64,000 nt of DNA, taken from NCBI RefSeq assembly GCF_900636325.1, contig NZ_LR134263.1:2418001-2482000 (forward strand), written 5' to 3'. The DNA comes from Staphylococcus delphini. Lineage in GTDB: Bacteria; Bacillota; Bacilli; Staphylococcales; Staphylococcaceae. The notes beneath the pieces are model-generated. The model had not been told where the DNA came from. It saw nothing but the letters and a program-made list of their open reading frames with translations, and ran no database searches. Of the stretch, positions 56,505 through 64,000 are shown in pieces (within the stretch, counting starts at the first letter, position 1; each line of letters starts with the position of its first letter). The position numbers were made by a program, and so were the translations under genes.

Positions 56505-57956
56505 ATGAAAAAAAAGAATCAAAAACCTGATCGTGGTGATCTCCAACAAAACCTTTCAGAAAAATTTGTTTGGGCCATTGCTTATGGTTCATGTATCGGT
56601 TGGGGTTCGTTCATCTTACCAGGTGACTGGATTCAATCATCCGGACCTATTGCCGCATCAATCGGTATCTTTATCGGTGCCTTATTAATGATTGTTATCG
56701 CGGTAAGTTACGGTGCATTAGTGGAACGCTTTCCTGTGTCAGGTGGCGGCTTTGCATTTAGCTTTTTAGGATTCGGGCGTTATGTCAGCTTTTTCTCAGC
56801 ATGGTTTTTAACGTTTGGATACATATGTGTCGTCGCGTTAAATGCGACAGCGTTCAGTTTATTAATTAAGTTTTTACTGCCAGATGTGATTGAATTTGGC
56901 AAACTTTATACGATTGCAGGTTGGGATGTCTACATTACTGAAATTTTAATTGCATCTATCCTTTTACTCGTTTTTATGTTGATTGCGATTAAAGGGGCAA
57001 GCGTTTCAGGTTCATTGCAATATTATTTCTGTGTTGCGATGGTCGTGGTCGTCGTATTACTTTTTATCGGATCATTCTTTGGTTCTAACTATTCATTAGA
57101 TAATTTAAAACCTTATAATGGGACACATTATGGATGGTTCCAAGCGATTATTATGATTGTCGCAGTCGCACCGTGGGCCTACGTCGGTTTCGATAATATC
57201 CCACAAACTGCAGAAGAATTTGACTTCTCACCGAATAAAACATTTAAATTAATCGTTTATAGTTTACTTGCAGCGAGCTTGACCTATATCTTAATGATTT
57301 TATATACAGGCTGGTTGTCAGGTGGTAGTAGTGACTTATGGTTGACCGGTTCTGTCACACGAGAAGCATTCGGTACAATCGGACTTGGCGTACTCAGTAT
57401 TGCGATCATTATGGGGATTTTTACCGGTTTAAACGGCTTCTTGTTAAGCTCAAGTCGTCTGTTATTCTCAATGGGTCGCTCAGGTATTATGCCGTCGTTA
57501 TTTAGTAAATTACACAAAAGATATAAAACGCCATACGTTGCGATTATGTTCTTGGTTGCGATTACATTGATTGCACCATGGTTAGGCCGTACTGCATTAA
57601 CATGGATTGTCGATATGTCATCTACAGGGGTGTCTATCGCCTACCTTGTGACATGTCTTGCAGCCGCGAAATTGTTTAGCTTTAATAAAAATAGTCAAAC
57701 ATACGGACCAGTGTATAAAGTCTTTGCGATTATTGGCTCAATTTTTGCCTTGATCTTTTTACTGTTATTATTGTTACCATTTTCACCGGCGTCGTTATCT
57801 ATGCCATCCTACATTGCGTTAGGGGGTTGGACGATTCTCGGATTGGTGTTCTTCTTTATTCGTTTTCCAAAATTGCGTCGTATGGATAAAGATGAGCTGA
57901 CACAATTGATTTTGGATACGAGAAAACGTGATGTTGAAAAAATGATAGAAGAATAA
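56505..57956 (+). CDS. APC-family amino acid permease
   Basis: A 483-residue transporter with 12 helices. AIAYGSCIGWGSFILPGDWI is the helix 1 unwound substrate site (G-S/C-x-I-G-xG), and VAVAPWAYVGFDNIPQTAEE the helix 6 region. TGLNGFLLSSSRLLFSMGRS lies in helix 8-9. The substrate is not clear. A GGGGTG site lies before the ATG. It stands alone; a terminator lies at 58104. Confidence 0.9.
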   Translation: MKKKNQKPDRGDLQQNLSEKFVWAIAYGSCIGWGSFILPGDWIQSSGPIAASIGIFIGALLMIVIAVSYGALVERFPVSGGGFAFSFLGFGRYVSFFSAWFLTFGYICVVALNATAFSLLIKFLLPDVIEFGKLYTIAGWDVYITEILIASILLLVFMLIAIKGASVSGSLQYYFCVAMVVVVVLLFIGSFFGSNYSLDNLKPYNGTHYGWFQAIIMIVAVAPWAYVGFDNIPQTAEEFDFSPNKTFKLIVYSLLAASLTYILMILYTGWLSGGSSDLWLTGSVTREAFGTIGLGVLSIAIIMGIFTGLNGFLLSSSRLLFSMGRSGIMPSLFSKLHKRYKTPYVAIMFLVAITLIAPWLGRTALTWIVDMSSTGVSIAYLVTCLAAAKLFSFNKNSQTYGPVYKVFAIIGSIFALIFLLLLLLPFSPASLSMPSYIALGGWTILGLVFFFIRFPKLRRMDKDELTQLILDTRKRDVEKMIEE

Positions 57957-58005
57957 TTGATTTTGAAATGTTGAAAGCAAGATGCACATCAGATTAAGCG
58001 AAACT

Positions 58006-58132
58006 GAGGGCAAGTTTATGAAATCAATAGCATCAATTTTTCGTATCTCATTCTCCCTCATTTTCCAACTACTTTAAAATCAATTAATCAGTCAAAAATA
58101 TATGAATGGATTGAGGCTTAAAATTTTTATGT
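58006..58132. repeat. Dispersed intergenic repeat (family B), long copy
   Basis: GAGGGCAAGTTTATGAAATC, then AATAGCATCAATTTTT, ATCTCATTCTCCCTCATTTT and CAACTACTTTAAA match the copy at 28008-28144 over almost its full length. Confidence 0.75.
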
Positions 58133-58152
58133 CCTAATCCATTCTTTGTTTT
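58104..58152 (+). terminator. APC permease terminator, built into the family B repeat
   Basis: GAATGGATT(g)AGG pairs with CCTAATCCATTC and is followed by TTTGTTTTTG. The left arm is part of the repeat copy, so the repeat appears to carry a terminator. Confidence 0.7.
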
Positions 58153-58259
58153 TGTCGGTATCAACAATGTGTAAATTAAGTTGAATTACGCACACTCCAT
58201 TTTTTCCAACAAAAAAAGACAGACGTTTGCCTGTCTTTTCCAACTTGATTCGATTGAAC

Positions 58260-58622
58260 TTATAATTTAAAAGCTGCGATGGCAAGCATGAGCCAGCTAA
58301 TGACAAACAAAATGCCACCAATTGGCGTAATTGCACCAAGCACGCTCACTTGCGTTAAGGATAAGATATACAGTGAACCACTAAAGAACACGATACCGAA
58401 AAACATGAGCCAACCTGCCCAGCCGACGTTAAGGTTCAGTGCACCACCGATAATGCCAATCAGTATCAGACCTAATCCATGATACATCTGATATGTTGTC
58501 GCTTTTTCCCATACTGACATATAATGTTCTGATAATTTCCCGTCTAATGCATGCGCACCGAAAGCCCCTGTACCCACTGCCATTAAAGCGTTCAGTGCAC
58601 CTAAAATAATAAATACTTTCAC
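58260..58622 (-). CDS. DUF423 membrane protein (YwdK-like)
   Basis: A 120-residue protein of four helices. [20 protein letters not shown] and [20 protein letters not shown] are the DUF423 signatures. It is last of a minus-strand set ung-ywdI-DUF423, an arrangement also seen in other staphylococci. The function is unknown. Confidence 0.88.
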   Translation of the reverse strand: MKVFIILGALNALMAVGTGAFGAHALDGKLSEHYMSVWEKATTYQMYHGLGLILIGIIGGALNLNVGWAGWLMFFGIVFFSGSLYILSLTQVSVLGAITPIGGILFVISWLMLAIAAFKL

Positions 58623-58649
58623 AATATTTCCTCCTCATCAAAGTGACCA

Positions 58650-58973
58650 TTAAAAATCAAAAATTGAAGCACCATTGCCTATTTCATCATCCGTCACCAT
58701 ACGTTGATCAGATGTCGTTTGTGCGGTTGCGCTAGAAGATGATACTTTACCGCCCATCATTCGAATCTCTTCATCTGTCACTTGTGCCGACGCTTGTTTT
58801 TTCGGTGTGACGGCTGAAGATGAACGTGATGGTGTACTTGTCTCTTGCCCCGTATACAGCGCCGTTAAAGCATGAATGGCATACATATGTTTTTCAAAAG
58901 CTGCATCAGTCGTCGCGGCGTCTGCTTGAACCAATTCGTGTTCCAACAGTTGAATCAGTTTGTCTTTATTCAT
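58650..58973 (-). CDS. YwdI/DUF5327-like protein
   Basis: A 107-residue protein. The N-terminal helical part [20 protein letters not shown] and [12 protein letters not shown] is conserved; residues 45-107 are Ser/Thr/Ala-rich and probably disordered, with two VTDEEI / VTDDEI repeats. The ATG at 58973 has AAGGAGG 7 nt upstream. It overlaps the ung 3' end by 8 bp. The function is unknown. Confidence 0.78.
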   Translation of the reverse strand: MNKDKLIQLLEHELVQADAATTDAAFEKHMYAIHALTALYTGQETSTPSRSSSAVTPKKQASAQVTDEEIRMMGGKVSSSSATAQTTSDQRMVTDDEIGNGASIFDF

Positions 58974-59634
58974 ACGTTTCCTCCTTTTGTTCACACCAAT
59001 GGATTGGCGCTAAACCTTGTGCTTCAAGATAGGCATTGGTTTTGGAATACGGTTTAGAACCAAAAAAGCCTCTATGTGCCGACAATGGACTTGGATGTGG
59101 TGATTTAATGACGTAGTGGCGCGATGTATCAATCAATCGTTCTTTTTGTTGTGCCGGTCTGCCCCACAATACAAAGACGACACCTTTTTTATGATCAGAT
59201 ATCGCTTGGATGATTTCATTCGTAAATGTTTCCCAGCCAATATCTTTATGTGAATGTGCTTGACCTTGACGTACTGTCAGCACCGTATTCAATAACAGCA
59301 CACCTTCTCTCGCCCAATCTTGTAAATGTGGCGACGTCCGTTGACAACCGATATCGTCAGCCAACTCTTGATACATGTTTCGCAATGAAGGTGGAAATTT
59401 CGCACCCGGTTGCACTGAAAATGCTAAACCATGTGCTTGATTCGGACCATGATAAGGATCTTGTCCTAATATTACCACTTTGACATTTTCGAATGGCGTG
59501 AGGTCAAAAGCTTGATAAATATTTTTTCGCTCGGGGTAAACAATTTGCGTCGTATATTCTTTTTCTAAAAAGTCATGCATCGCTTTAAAATCATGCTTTT
59601 CTTTAATTTCATGAAATATTGTTGACCAATCCAT
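58966..59634 (-). CDS. ung: Uracil-DNA glycosylase
   Basis: A 222-residue family 1 UDG that removes uracil from [23 protein letters not shown] is the water-activating motif (Asp, Tyr), [17 protein letters not shown] contains the uracil-binding Asn region, and [20 protein letters not shown] is the HPSPLS DNA-intercalating loop. The ATG at 59634 is preceded by GAGGTGA; the GTG at 59652 adds six residues and is less likely. Confidence 0.95.
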   Translation of the reverse strand: MDWSTIFHEIKEKHDFKAMHDFLEKEYTTQIVYPERKNIYQAFDLTPFENVKVVILGQDPYHGPNQAHGLAFSVQPGAKFPPSLRNMYQELADDIGCQRTSPHLQDWAREGVLLLNTVLTVRQGQAHSHKDIGWETFTNEIIQAISDHKKGVVFVLWGRPAQQKERLIDTSRHYVIKSPHPSPLSAHRGFFGSKPYSKTNAYLEAQGLAPIHWCEQKEETYE

Positions 59635-59820
59635 CTTCTTCACCTCAGCCACATTTTAACATAATTTCGCCTCACTCACCGCTATGATTCAATAAACATT
59701 TTTATAGCAGCCTTTCAACGCGCATGCTAAAATGGTGAACATAAGCATATTGTAGTGTACAGCAGTTACCATCCTCATTATGGTATGATGTAACAGATGT
59801 ACAATTGAAGGAGTGAATGA

Positions 59821-60654
59821 ATGATGGCTTTGAAAAAAGTATTAACGATTGCAGGATCAGACACAAGTGCGGGCGCGGGAATGCAAGCCGATTTAAAAAC
59901 ATTTCAAGAGTTAGACACGTACGGTATGGTTGCACTTGCGGCAATTGTCACAATGGATAAAGAAACTTGGTCACATGATGTGAGCCCTATCCCATTTGAT
60001 GTGTTCAACAAGCAACTTGAAACAGTCATTAGCGTAGGACCGGATGCAGTCAAAACAGGTATGCTCGGTAGCGAAGAAATCATCCAACGTGCCGGAGAAG
60101 CATACACAGAATCAGGCGCAAAAAATTTCGTAGTAGACCCTGTTATGGTATGTAAAGGTGAAAATGAAGTGCTTAACCCGGGAAATACTGAAGCAATGAT
60201 TAAGTATTTATTACCGAAAGCAACTGTTGCGACACCGAACCTTTTTGAAGCAGGTCAACTATCAGGTTTAGGTACGTTAAAATCAATTGAAGATATGAAA
60301 AAAGCAGCGAAAATCATTCACGAGCAAGGTGCACAACACGTGGTGATTAAAGGTGGTAAAGCGTTAGATCAAGATAAATCATACGACTTATACTATGATG
60401 GCAACAAATTCTATCAATTAACAACAGACATGTTCCAACAAAGTTACAACCACGGAGCAGGCTGTACATTTGCGGCGGCGACAACAGCCAACTTAGCGAA
60501 TGGGCAAACACCAAAAGAAGCCGTGATTAATGCGAAAGCGTTCGTAGCTTCTGCCATTAAAAATGGTTGGAAAATGAACGATTTTGTCGGTCCTGTCGAT
60601 CATGGTGCGTCAAATCGTGTTGAACAAATTGAAGTAGAAGTGACAGAAATTTAA
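59821..60654 (+). CDS. pdxK: Pyridoxal/hydroxymethylpyrimidine kinase (ThiD/PdxK type)
   Basis: A 277-residue ribokinase-fold kinase. TIAGSDTSAGAGMQADLKTF at the N-terminus is the family signature, and SYNHGAGCTFAAATTANLAN the anion hole with the family's Cys substituted for GAGD. That HGAGCTF pattern is the pyridoxal kinase type of S. aureus (annotated thiD-like or pdxK). It phosphorylates vitamin B6 vitamers. ATGs at 59821 and 59824 are both possible. It lies next to ung as in S. aureus. Confidence 0.9.
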   Translation: MMALKKVLTIAGSDTSAGAGMQADLKTFQELDTYGMVALAAIVTMDKETWSHDVSPIPFDVFNKQLETVISVGPDAVKTGMLGSEEIIQRAGEAYTESGAKNFVVDPVMVCKGENEVLNPGNTEAMIKYLLPKATVATPNLFEAGQLSGLGTLKSIEDMKKAAKIIHEQGAQHVVIKGGKALDQDKSYDLYYDGNKFYQLTTDMFQQSYNHGAGCTFAAATTANLANGQTPKEAVINAKAFVASAIKNGWKMNDFVGPVDHGASNRVEQIEVEVTEI

Positions 60655-60724
60655 TTTTCTGAGCATGCGGATTCAAAGATCCACGGGGTTGGTCGATCTA
60701 CTTCTCTCTACTCTACTCTACAAC

Positions 60725-60928
60725 TAATCGAGTAGGAGAATAGCCATTAATTGACTACTCGTCCTCTCACACCACCGAGCGTACGGTTCCGTACTCAGCG
60801 GTTCAATATCTTGCGTAAGCCAACTCTGCAAGCTGGGCTAATGGTATTAATCCCCACTTGTAGAGTTGTTTTGTTGTAAGTACACGATGAACCTCGTGCG
60901 TGTTCGATAACCGCCAGTATTTCTTACG
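60725..60928 (-). mobile_element. 3' relic of a group II intron (domain V/VI and maturase C-terminus)
   Basis: On the minus strand 60928-60803 encodes the end of a group II intron maturase, RKKYWRLSNTHEVHRVLTTK...AYARY followed by TGA. Next comes the domain V-like hairpin at 60804-60763: GAACCGCTGAGTACGG / CCGTACGCTCGGT and GGTGTGAGAGG, the usual 3' sequence of such introns. A domain VI-like hairpin CGAGTAG / CTACTCG lies at 60761-60729. The intron 5' part is missing; the relic ends where the IS1182-type element starts. Confidence 0.88.
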
Positions 60929-60929
60929 A

Positions 60930-62744
60930 GGATGGGACATAACCCCCCCTTGTTTGCTAAAAAAGCTCTGATTAGATGTTGAAAAACATTTAATCAGAGC
61001 TTTTTAGATATTACTTAAAAAAATAAAGCACTTCCCGTATAATTATTAATAACCACAAAAATAATAGACAGGGGTGCTTTATATGTACAAAAATTATAAC
61101 ATGTCTCAACTTACACTTCCACTAGAAACTGAGATGTCTTTTCCAGAAAATGATGTCGTATTCGTAATCAACAAGCTGGTAGAATCTATTCCCCAAGAAG
61201 CTTTTAATCCATATTATAACCAAAGAGGTCCTTCATCATACCACCCAAAAATGATGTTGAAAATTATATTGTATAGTTATGCCAATTCTGTTTTTTCAGG
61301 GCGAAGAATCGAGCACCTCTTAAAAGATAGTTGCCGAATGATGTGGCTTGCGCAAGGTCAAACCCCAACTTATAGAACAATCAATCGCTTTAGAGTGAAT
61401 CCCCATATGATGGAATTTCTACATATTTTATTCGTCGGTTTAAGAGCACAGTTATTAGAAGATCAACTCATTACAGAGGATGTCATTTATATTGATGGCA
61501 CAAAAATAGAAGCCAATGCGAATAAGTATACATTCCAGTGGCTGGCTAATACGAAGCGTTTTAGTCAGTCTGTCATTGAAAAATCAACGGCATTATATGA
61601 ACAACTCGTTTCTGAAGAGATTATTCCTGAAATCAAGCGTGAATCTGGACATGAATTAACAAGTGAAGAACTGAATCAAATAGAGACGCATTTAGGTCAT
61701 AAAAATGATGCGCTCACGTCTGAAATTGAAACAACTCAAGATGTAGAGACAAGAAAAAACCTTAGAAAAGAAAGAAGTAAAGTGAGACAAAGTAAGAAGG
61801 CTATCCAAGATTTTAAGGACCGTAAATTAAAATATGACAAGCAAATGGAAATTTATGGCGACAGAAAAAGTTATTCTAAGACTGATCATGATGCGACTTT
61901 CATGAGAATGAAAGATGACCATATGAGAAACGGTCAGTTGAAACCGGGTTACAATCTACAGATAGCTACCAATAATCAATTCGTTTTAGCTTTTGGTGTT
62001 TATAGTTATCCAGATGATACAAGAACGCTCGAACCATTTTTAAAATCAATTCACAAATGATATGGTGACATTCCAAAGTATATCGTGGCAGATGCAGGTT
62101 ACGGAAGTGAATACAACTATACCATAATACTCGATGAATTTGAGAAAACACCTTTAATCACTTATAGTATGTACCTCAAAGAGAAGCAGCGTAAATATAA
62201 AAACAATCCATTGATTACTGCTAACTGGGAATACAACGAGGTAGGAGATGATTATATATGTCCGAATAAGAAGACATTACATTTCCAGAGTTACAGAAAG
62301 AGAAGAGATGGATACGGTATTCAAAGAGATTTTAAATGAGATGCATGTTAAGAGTGTGTGGGCTGTCCATTACGAAGTCAATGTATGAAGCAAAGCACTA
62401 ATCCCAAGACAAGTAAAAGTTTATTTGTCTTGGGATTATTTTAAAGCCTTCACAAATAAGCAGCTTTCAGATCCAAAAACGAAGCACATTTATCAAAAGA
62501 GAAAGATAGATGTTGAATCAACTTTTGGAAATCTGAAGGCTAATTTGGGTTTTCAAAGATTATCGGTTCGCAATCAATCAAAAGTTGAGTGTGAACTTGG
62601 CATCGCACTCATAGCAGTAAATATACGAAAACTGGCTAAAACCAGTGCTCATTTTCGTTCGCTAATAAGAAAAAAGCCATCAAATTCTAAAAAATGAATT
62701 TTGACGGCTTTTTCTTAATGGAGCTGAAGGTCTATGTCCCATCC
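60930..62744 (+). mobile_element. IS1182-family insertion sequence, inactive
   Basis: Terminal inverted repeats GGATGGGACATA (60930-60941) and TATGTCCCATCC (62733-62744) bound 1815 bp. It contains a transposase of the IS1182 type with stops and a frameshift. The left end truncates the group II intron relic; no clear target duplication is seen. A stable hairpin (AAAAAGCTCTGATTA / TAATCAGAGCTTTTT) lies at 60958-61007, before the gene. Confidence 0.88.
61083..62697 (+). pseudogene. IS1182-family transposase, degenerate
   Basis: It begins [20 protein letters not shown] and contains [40 protein letters not shown] and [18 protein letters not shown], an IS1182 transposase. Stops occur at 62058 (TGA in HKxYGDIPKYIV), 62337 and 62352. 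A frameshift near 62410-62430 then leads to DYFKAFTNKQL and the C-terminus DVESTFGNLKANLGFQRLSV. It cannot make full-length protein. Confidence 0.9.
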
Positions 62745-62768
62745 CCCTTTTTATTTTTTGTCATAACA

Positions 62769-64000
62769 TCAAATATCTATAAGTTCATCTAACAAAAAAT
62801 TAGGATTGTTCATCATTTTATTATTTTTATTATAATATATTTGCAATATAATCCCAGCACCTCCTGTTGAATAATCACAAGACGCTTTATATAATTGCTC
62901 TCCAAGAAAATGTTTGTATTCACCCTTATTTATTATGTGTAATTTCATACTAGTTTCAAATTGAGAGATTATTTCTGTTGCTTTTAGTACTAAGTCTTCA
63001 TCTTTTATGTACTTTATTACATCTGTTAAAAAACTTATTATGCCGGCCATACCTCTCATATATCCGGAAAATAAAGTGATTTTATAGTCACAAGAAAGTA
63101 CAATTTTTTCAATTATTTCCAAATACTTTTTGTCTTTTGTTACTAAAAACAATCGAATAGCAACAATACCTACTCCAGCTATACCATCATATATATATGG
63201 AGAATTAACGATTCTATCATTTTTCTCAAAATTTCTTTTTATACCTAAATAACATTTATCTTTTATCATATTATTATATTCTATATCAAAATATTTTATT
63301 GCAGTATTTAGCACCTTAATATCCATTGTTATTTTATAGTAGTATATTAAAGATAAAGAAATACCAGATATGCCTTCTCCATATCCCGTAAGCAACTCGT
63401 TAAAGTTTACATCTTTCATCATATAAGAAGCTAAATAATTTGCATACTCTAAATAATTTTTATCCTGTGTTTCAACATATATTTTTATACTGGTCATTAA
63501 CATTCCTGCATTTCCATAAAACATGCCGTTGTCTTTAGATATTTTATAAAGTACTTTTTCTTCAAATAATTGTTTGCCAATTTCTTTATAACCCAATTCA
63601 AATAAAACCCAACATATACCAGAAAATCCCATAAAAATACCTTTAGGTATATTATCACATTTGAATAATTTGAATATTATTTTATCATCAATTATTTTAT
63701 TGATGTATACTATGTTTTCGTTATTTATTTTATACAAAGAATATAAAACGCCAAAAAGCCCATGTGATACACTATATTTATTTGTATTATATACATGAGG
63801 ATCAGCAGGAAAAAAAACTCCTTCTTCATTTGAGAATTCTGCCATTATACTATTAGAAATCAAATTAATATAACTATATAATGATTCTTTTGAATTTTCT
63901 TTGCTTGCACTTTTTATACCACCAAAAGATAGATTGATAATTCTTTGTACGTATGGAAAATCATCTGTTATATGTCTAAAAATGTCTAATATTTCACAAT
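62769..64000 (-). CDS. Lanthipeptide synthetase cyclase region, probably class III LanKC (5' part beyond window)
   Basis: The frame is open from the window edge to a stop at 62769, about 409 residues. At least six GxxG alpha/alpha-barrel repeats are visible (GLFGVLYSL, MGFSGICWVLF, MFYGNAGMLMTS, GEGISGISLSLI, PYIYDGIAGVGIVA, GYMRGMAGIIS, STGGAGIILQ), so it is a LanC-like cyclase fold. FFPADPHVY then NKYSVSHGLFGVLYSL matches the start of the cyclase part of LanKC/LanL proteins. The zinc ligands of LanC/LanM/LanL (Cys, then CH[GH]) are not evident; lack of them is typical of LanKC. Upstream residues (DDFPYVQRIINLS...) suggest a preceding kinase part. Strongly AT-rich relative to the core genes, so probably acquired. 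Confidence 0.75.
   Translation of the reverse strand, partial: CEILDIFRHITDDFPYVQRIINLSFGGIKSASKENSKESLYSYINLISNSIMAEFSNEEGVFFPADPHVYNTNKYSVSHGLFGVLYSLYKINNENIVYINKIIDDKIIFKLFKCDNIPKGIFMGFSGICWVLFELGYKEIGKQLFEEKVLYKISKDNGMFYGNAGMLMTSIKIYVETQDKNYLEYANYLASYMMKDVNFNELLTGYGEGISGISLSLIYYYKITMDIKVLNTAIKYFDIEYNNMIKDKCYLGIKRNFEKNDRIVNSPYIYDGIAGVGIVAIRLFLVTKDKKYLEIIEKIVLSCDYKITLFSGYMRGMAGIISFLTDVIKYIKDEDLVLKATEIISQFETSMKLHIINKGEYKHFLGEQLYKASCDYSTGGAGIILQIYYNKNNKMMNNPNFLLDELIDI

Noticed and set aside
60763..60804. GC-rich stem resembling a tRNA or rRNA fragment
   Set aside because: It fits group II intron domain V and follows a maturase C-terminus; there is no cloverleaf and no anticodon arm.
62769..63863. 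Reading the lanthipeptide gene as a complete LanC starting at 63863
   Set aside because: The frame is open through to base 64000 with protein-like sequence, and 63863 is a TTG without a ribosome site. It is a 3' fragment of a larger gene.

Overview
The window is chromosomal DNA of a Staphylococcus. The evidence is a recognisable sarA, mntABC/mntR, the seven-gene mnh2 antiporter operon, sdcS, hemQ, pta, lipL, ung and a pyridoxal kinase gene, in an order that (from memory) largely mirrors the S. aureus pdxK-to-mntR stretch. A staphyloferrin B system (sbnA, sirABC), which among staphylococci is mostly known from coagulase-positive species, sits directly beside mntR. The proteins are clearly divergent from S. 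aureus. I infer a member of the S. intermedius/pseudintermedius/delphini group or a near relative, but the species cannot be fixed from this sequence alone.

Layout. 1-7.3 kb: metal uptake. sbnA (cut by the window edge) and sirABC diverge across two Fur boxes; mntR and mntABC diverge across a promoter with an MntR-type palindrome. 7.7-14.2 kb: mnh2 operon (minus strand), led by a tyrosine recombinase gene. 14.3-19.9 kb: two small DUF proteins, a DMT-type transporter, a long AT-rich leader and sarA, then membrane and secreted proteins. 19.9-23.3 kb: an alpha/beta-hydrolase-fold protein without a catalytic triad, a HAD phosphatase and a BtuC/BtuF-like pair. 23.6-29.2 kb: Fur-controlled fepABC plus tatA and tatC. 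29.8-33.6 kb: LysE exporter and a fatty acid desaturase gene broken by a frameshift and by an IS21-family element with a 5-bp target duplication. 34-40 kb: argS and housekeeping genes. 40.1-41.7 kb: two tandem secreted serine proteases. 41.8-50 kb: PadR/DUF2812, SdcS, ThrE-type exporter, a decayed PemIK toxin-antitoxin, hemQ, pta, lipL. 50-57.9 kb: an arsC relic, EmrAB-like efflux with a TetR regulator, DUF418, GNAT, APC permease. 58-60.7 kb: DUF423, ywdI-like, ung, pdxK. 60.7-64 kb: accessory DNA with a group II intron relic, a dead IS1182-type element and the AT-rich 3' end of a lanthipeptide synthetase gene, probably class III (LanKC), running off the right edge.

How it works together. The left 29 kb is unusually rich in metal acquisition: siderophore synthesis and uptake, manganese uptake, a second FecCD-type uptake pair, and Tat-dependent haem/iron uptake. 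Three Fur-type sites and one MntR-type site are visible. Neither the Sir nor the BtuFC-like system carries its own ATPase, so both probably borrow one encoded elsewhere.

Most notable: (i) a family of about 135-140 bp intergenic palindromic elements whose two stems change in sequence between copies while keeping their pairing; (ii) the LanKC-like gene at the right edge; (iii) several genes caught in decay (desaturase, pemIK, arsC, intron maturase, IS1182 transposase, possibly the start of tatC).
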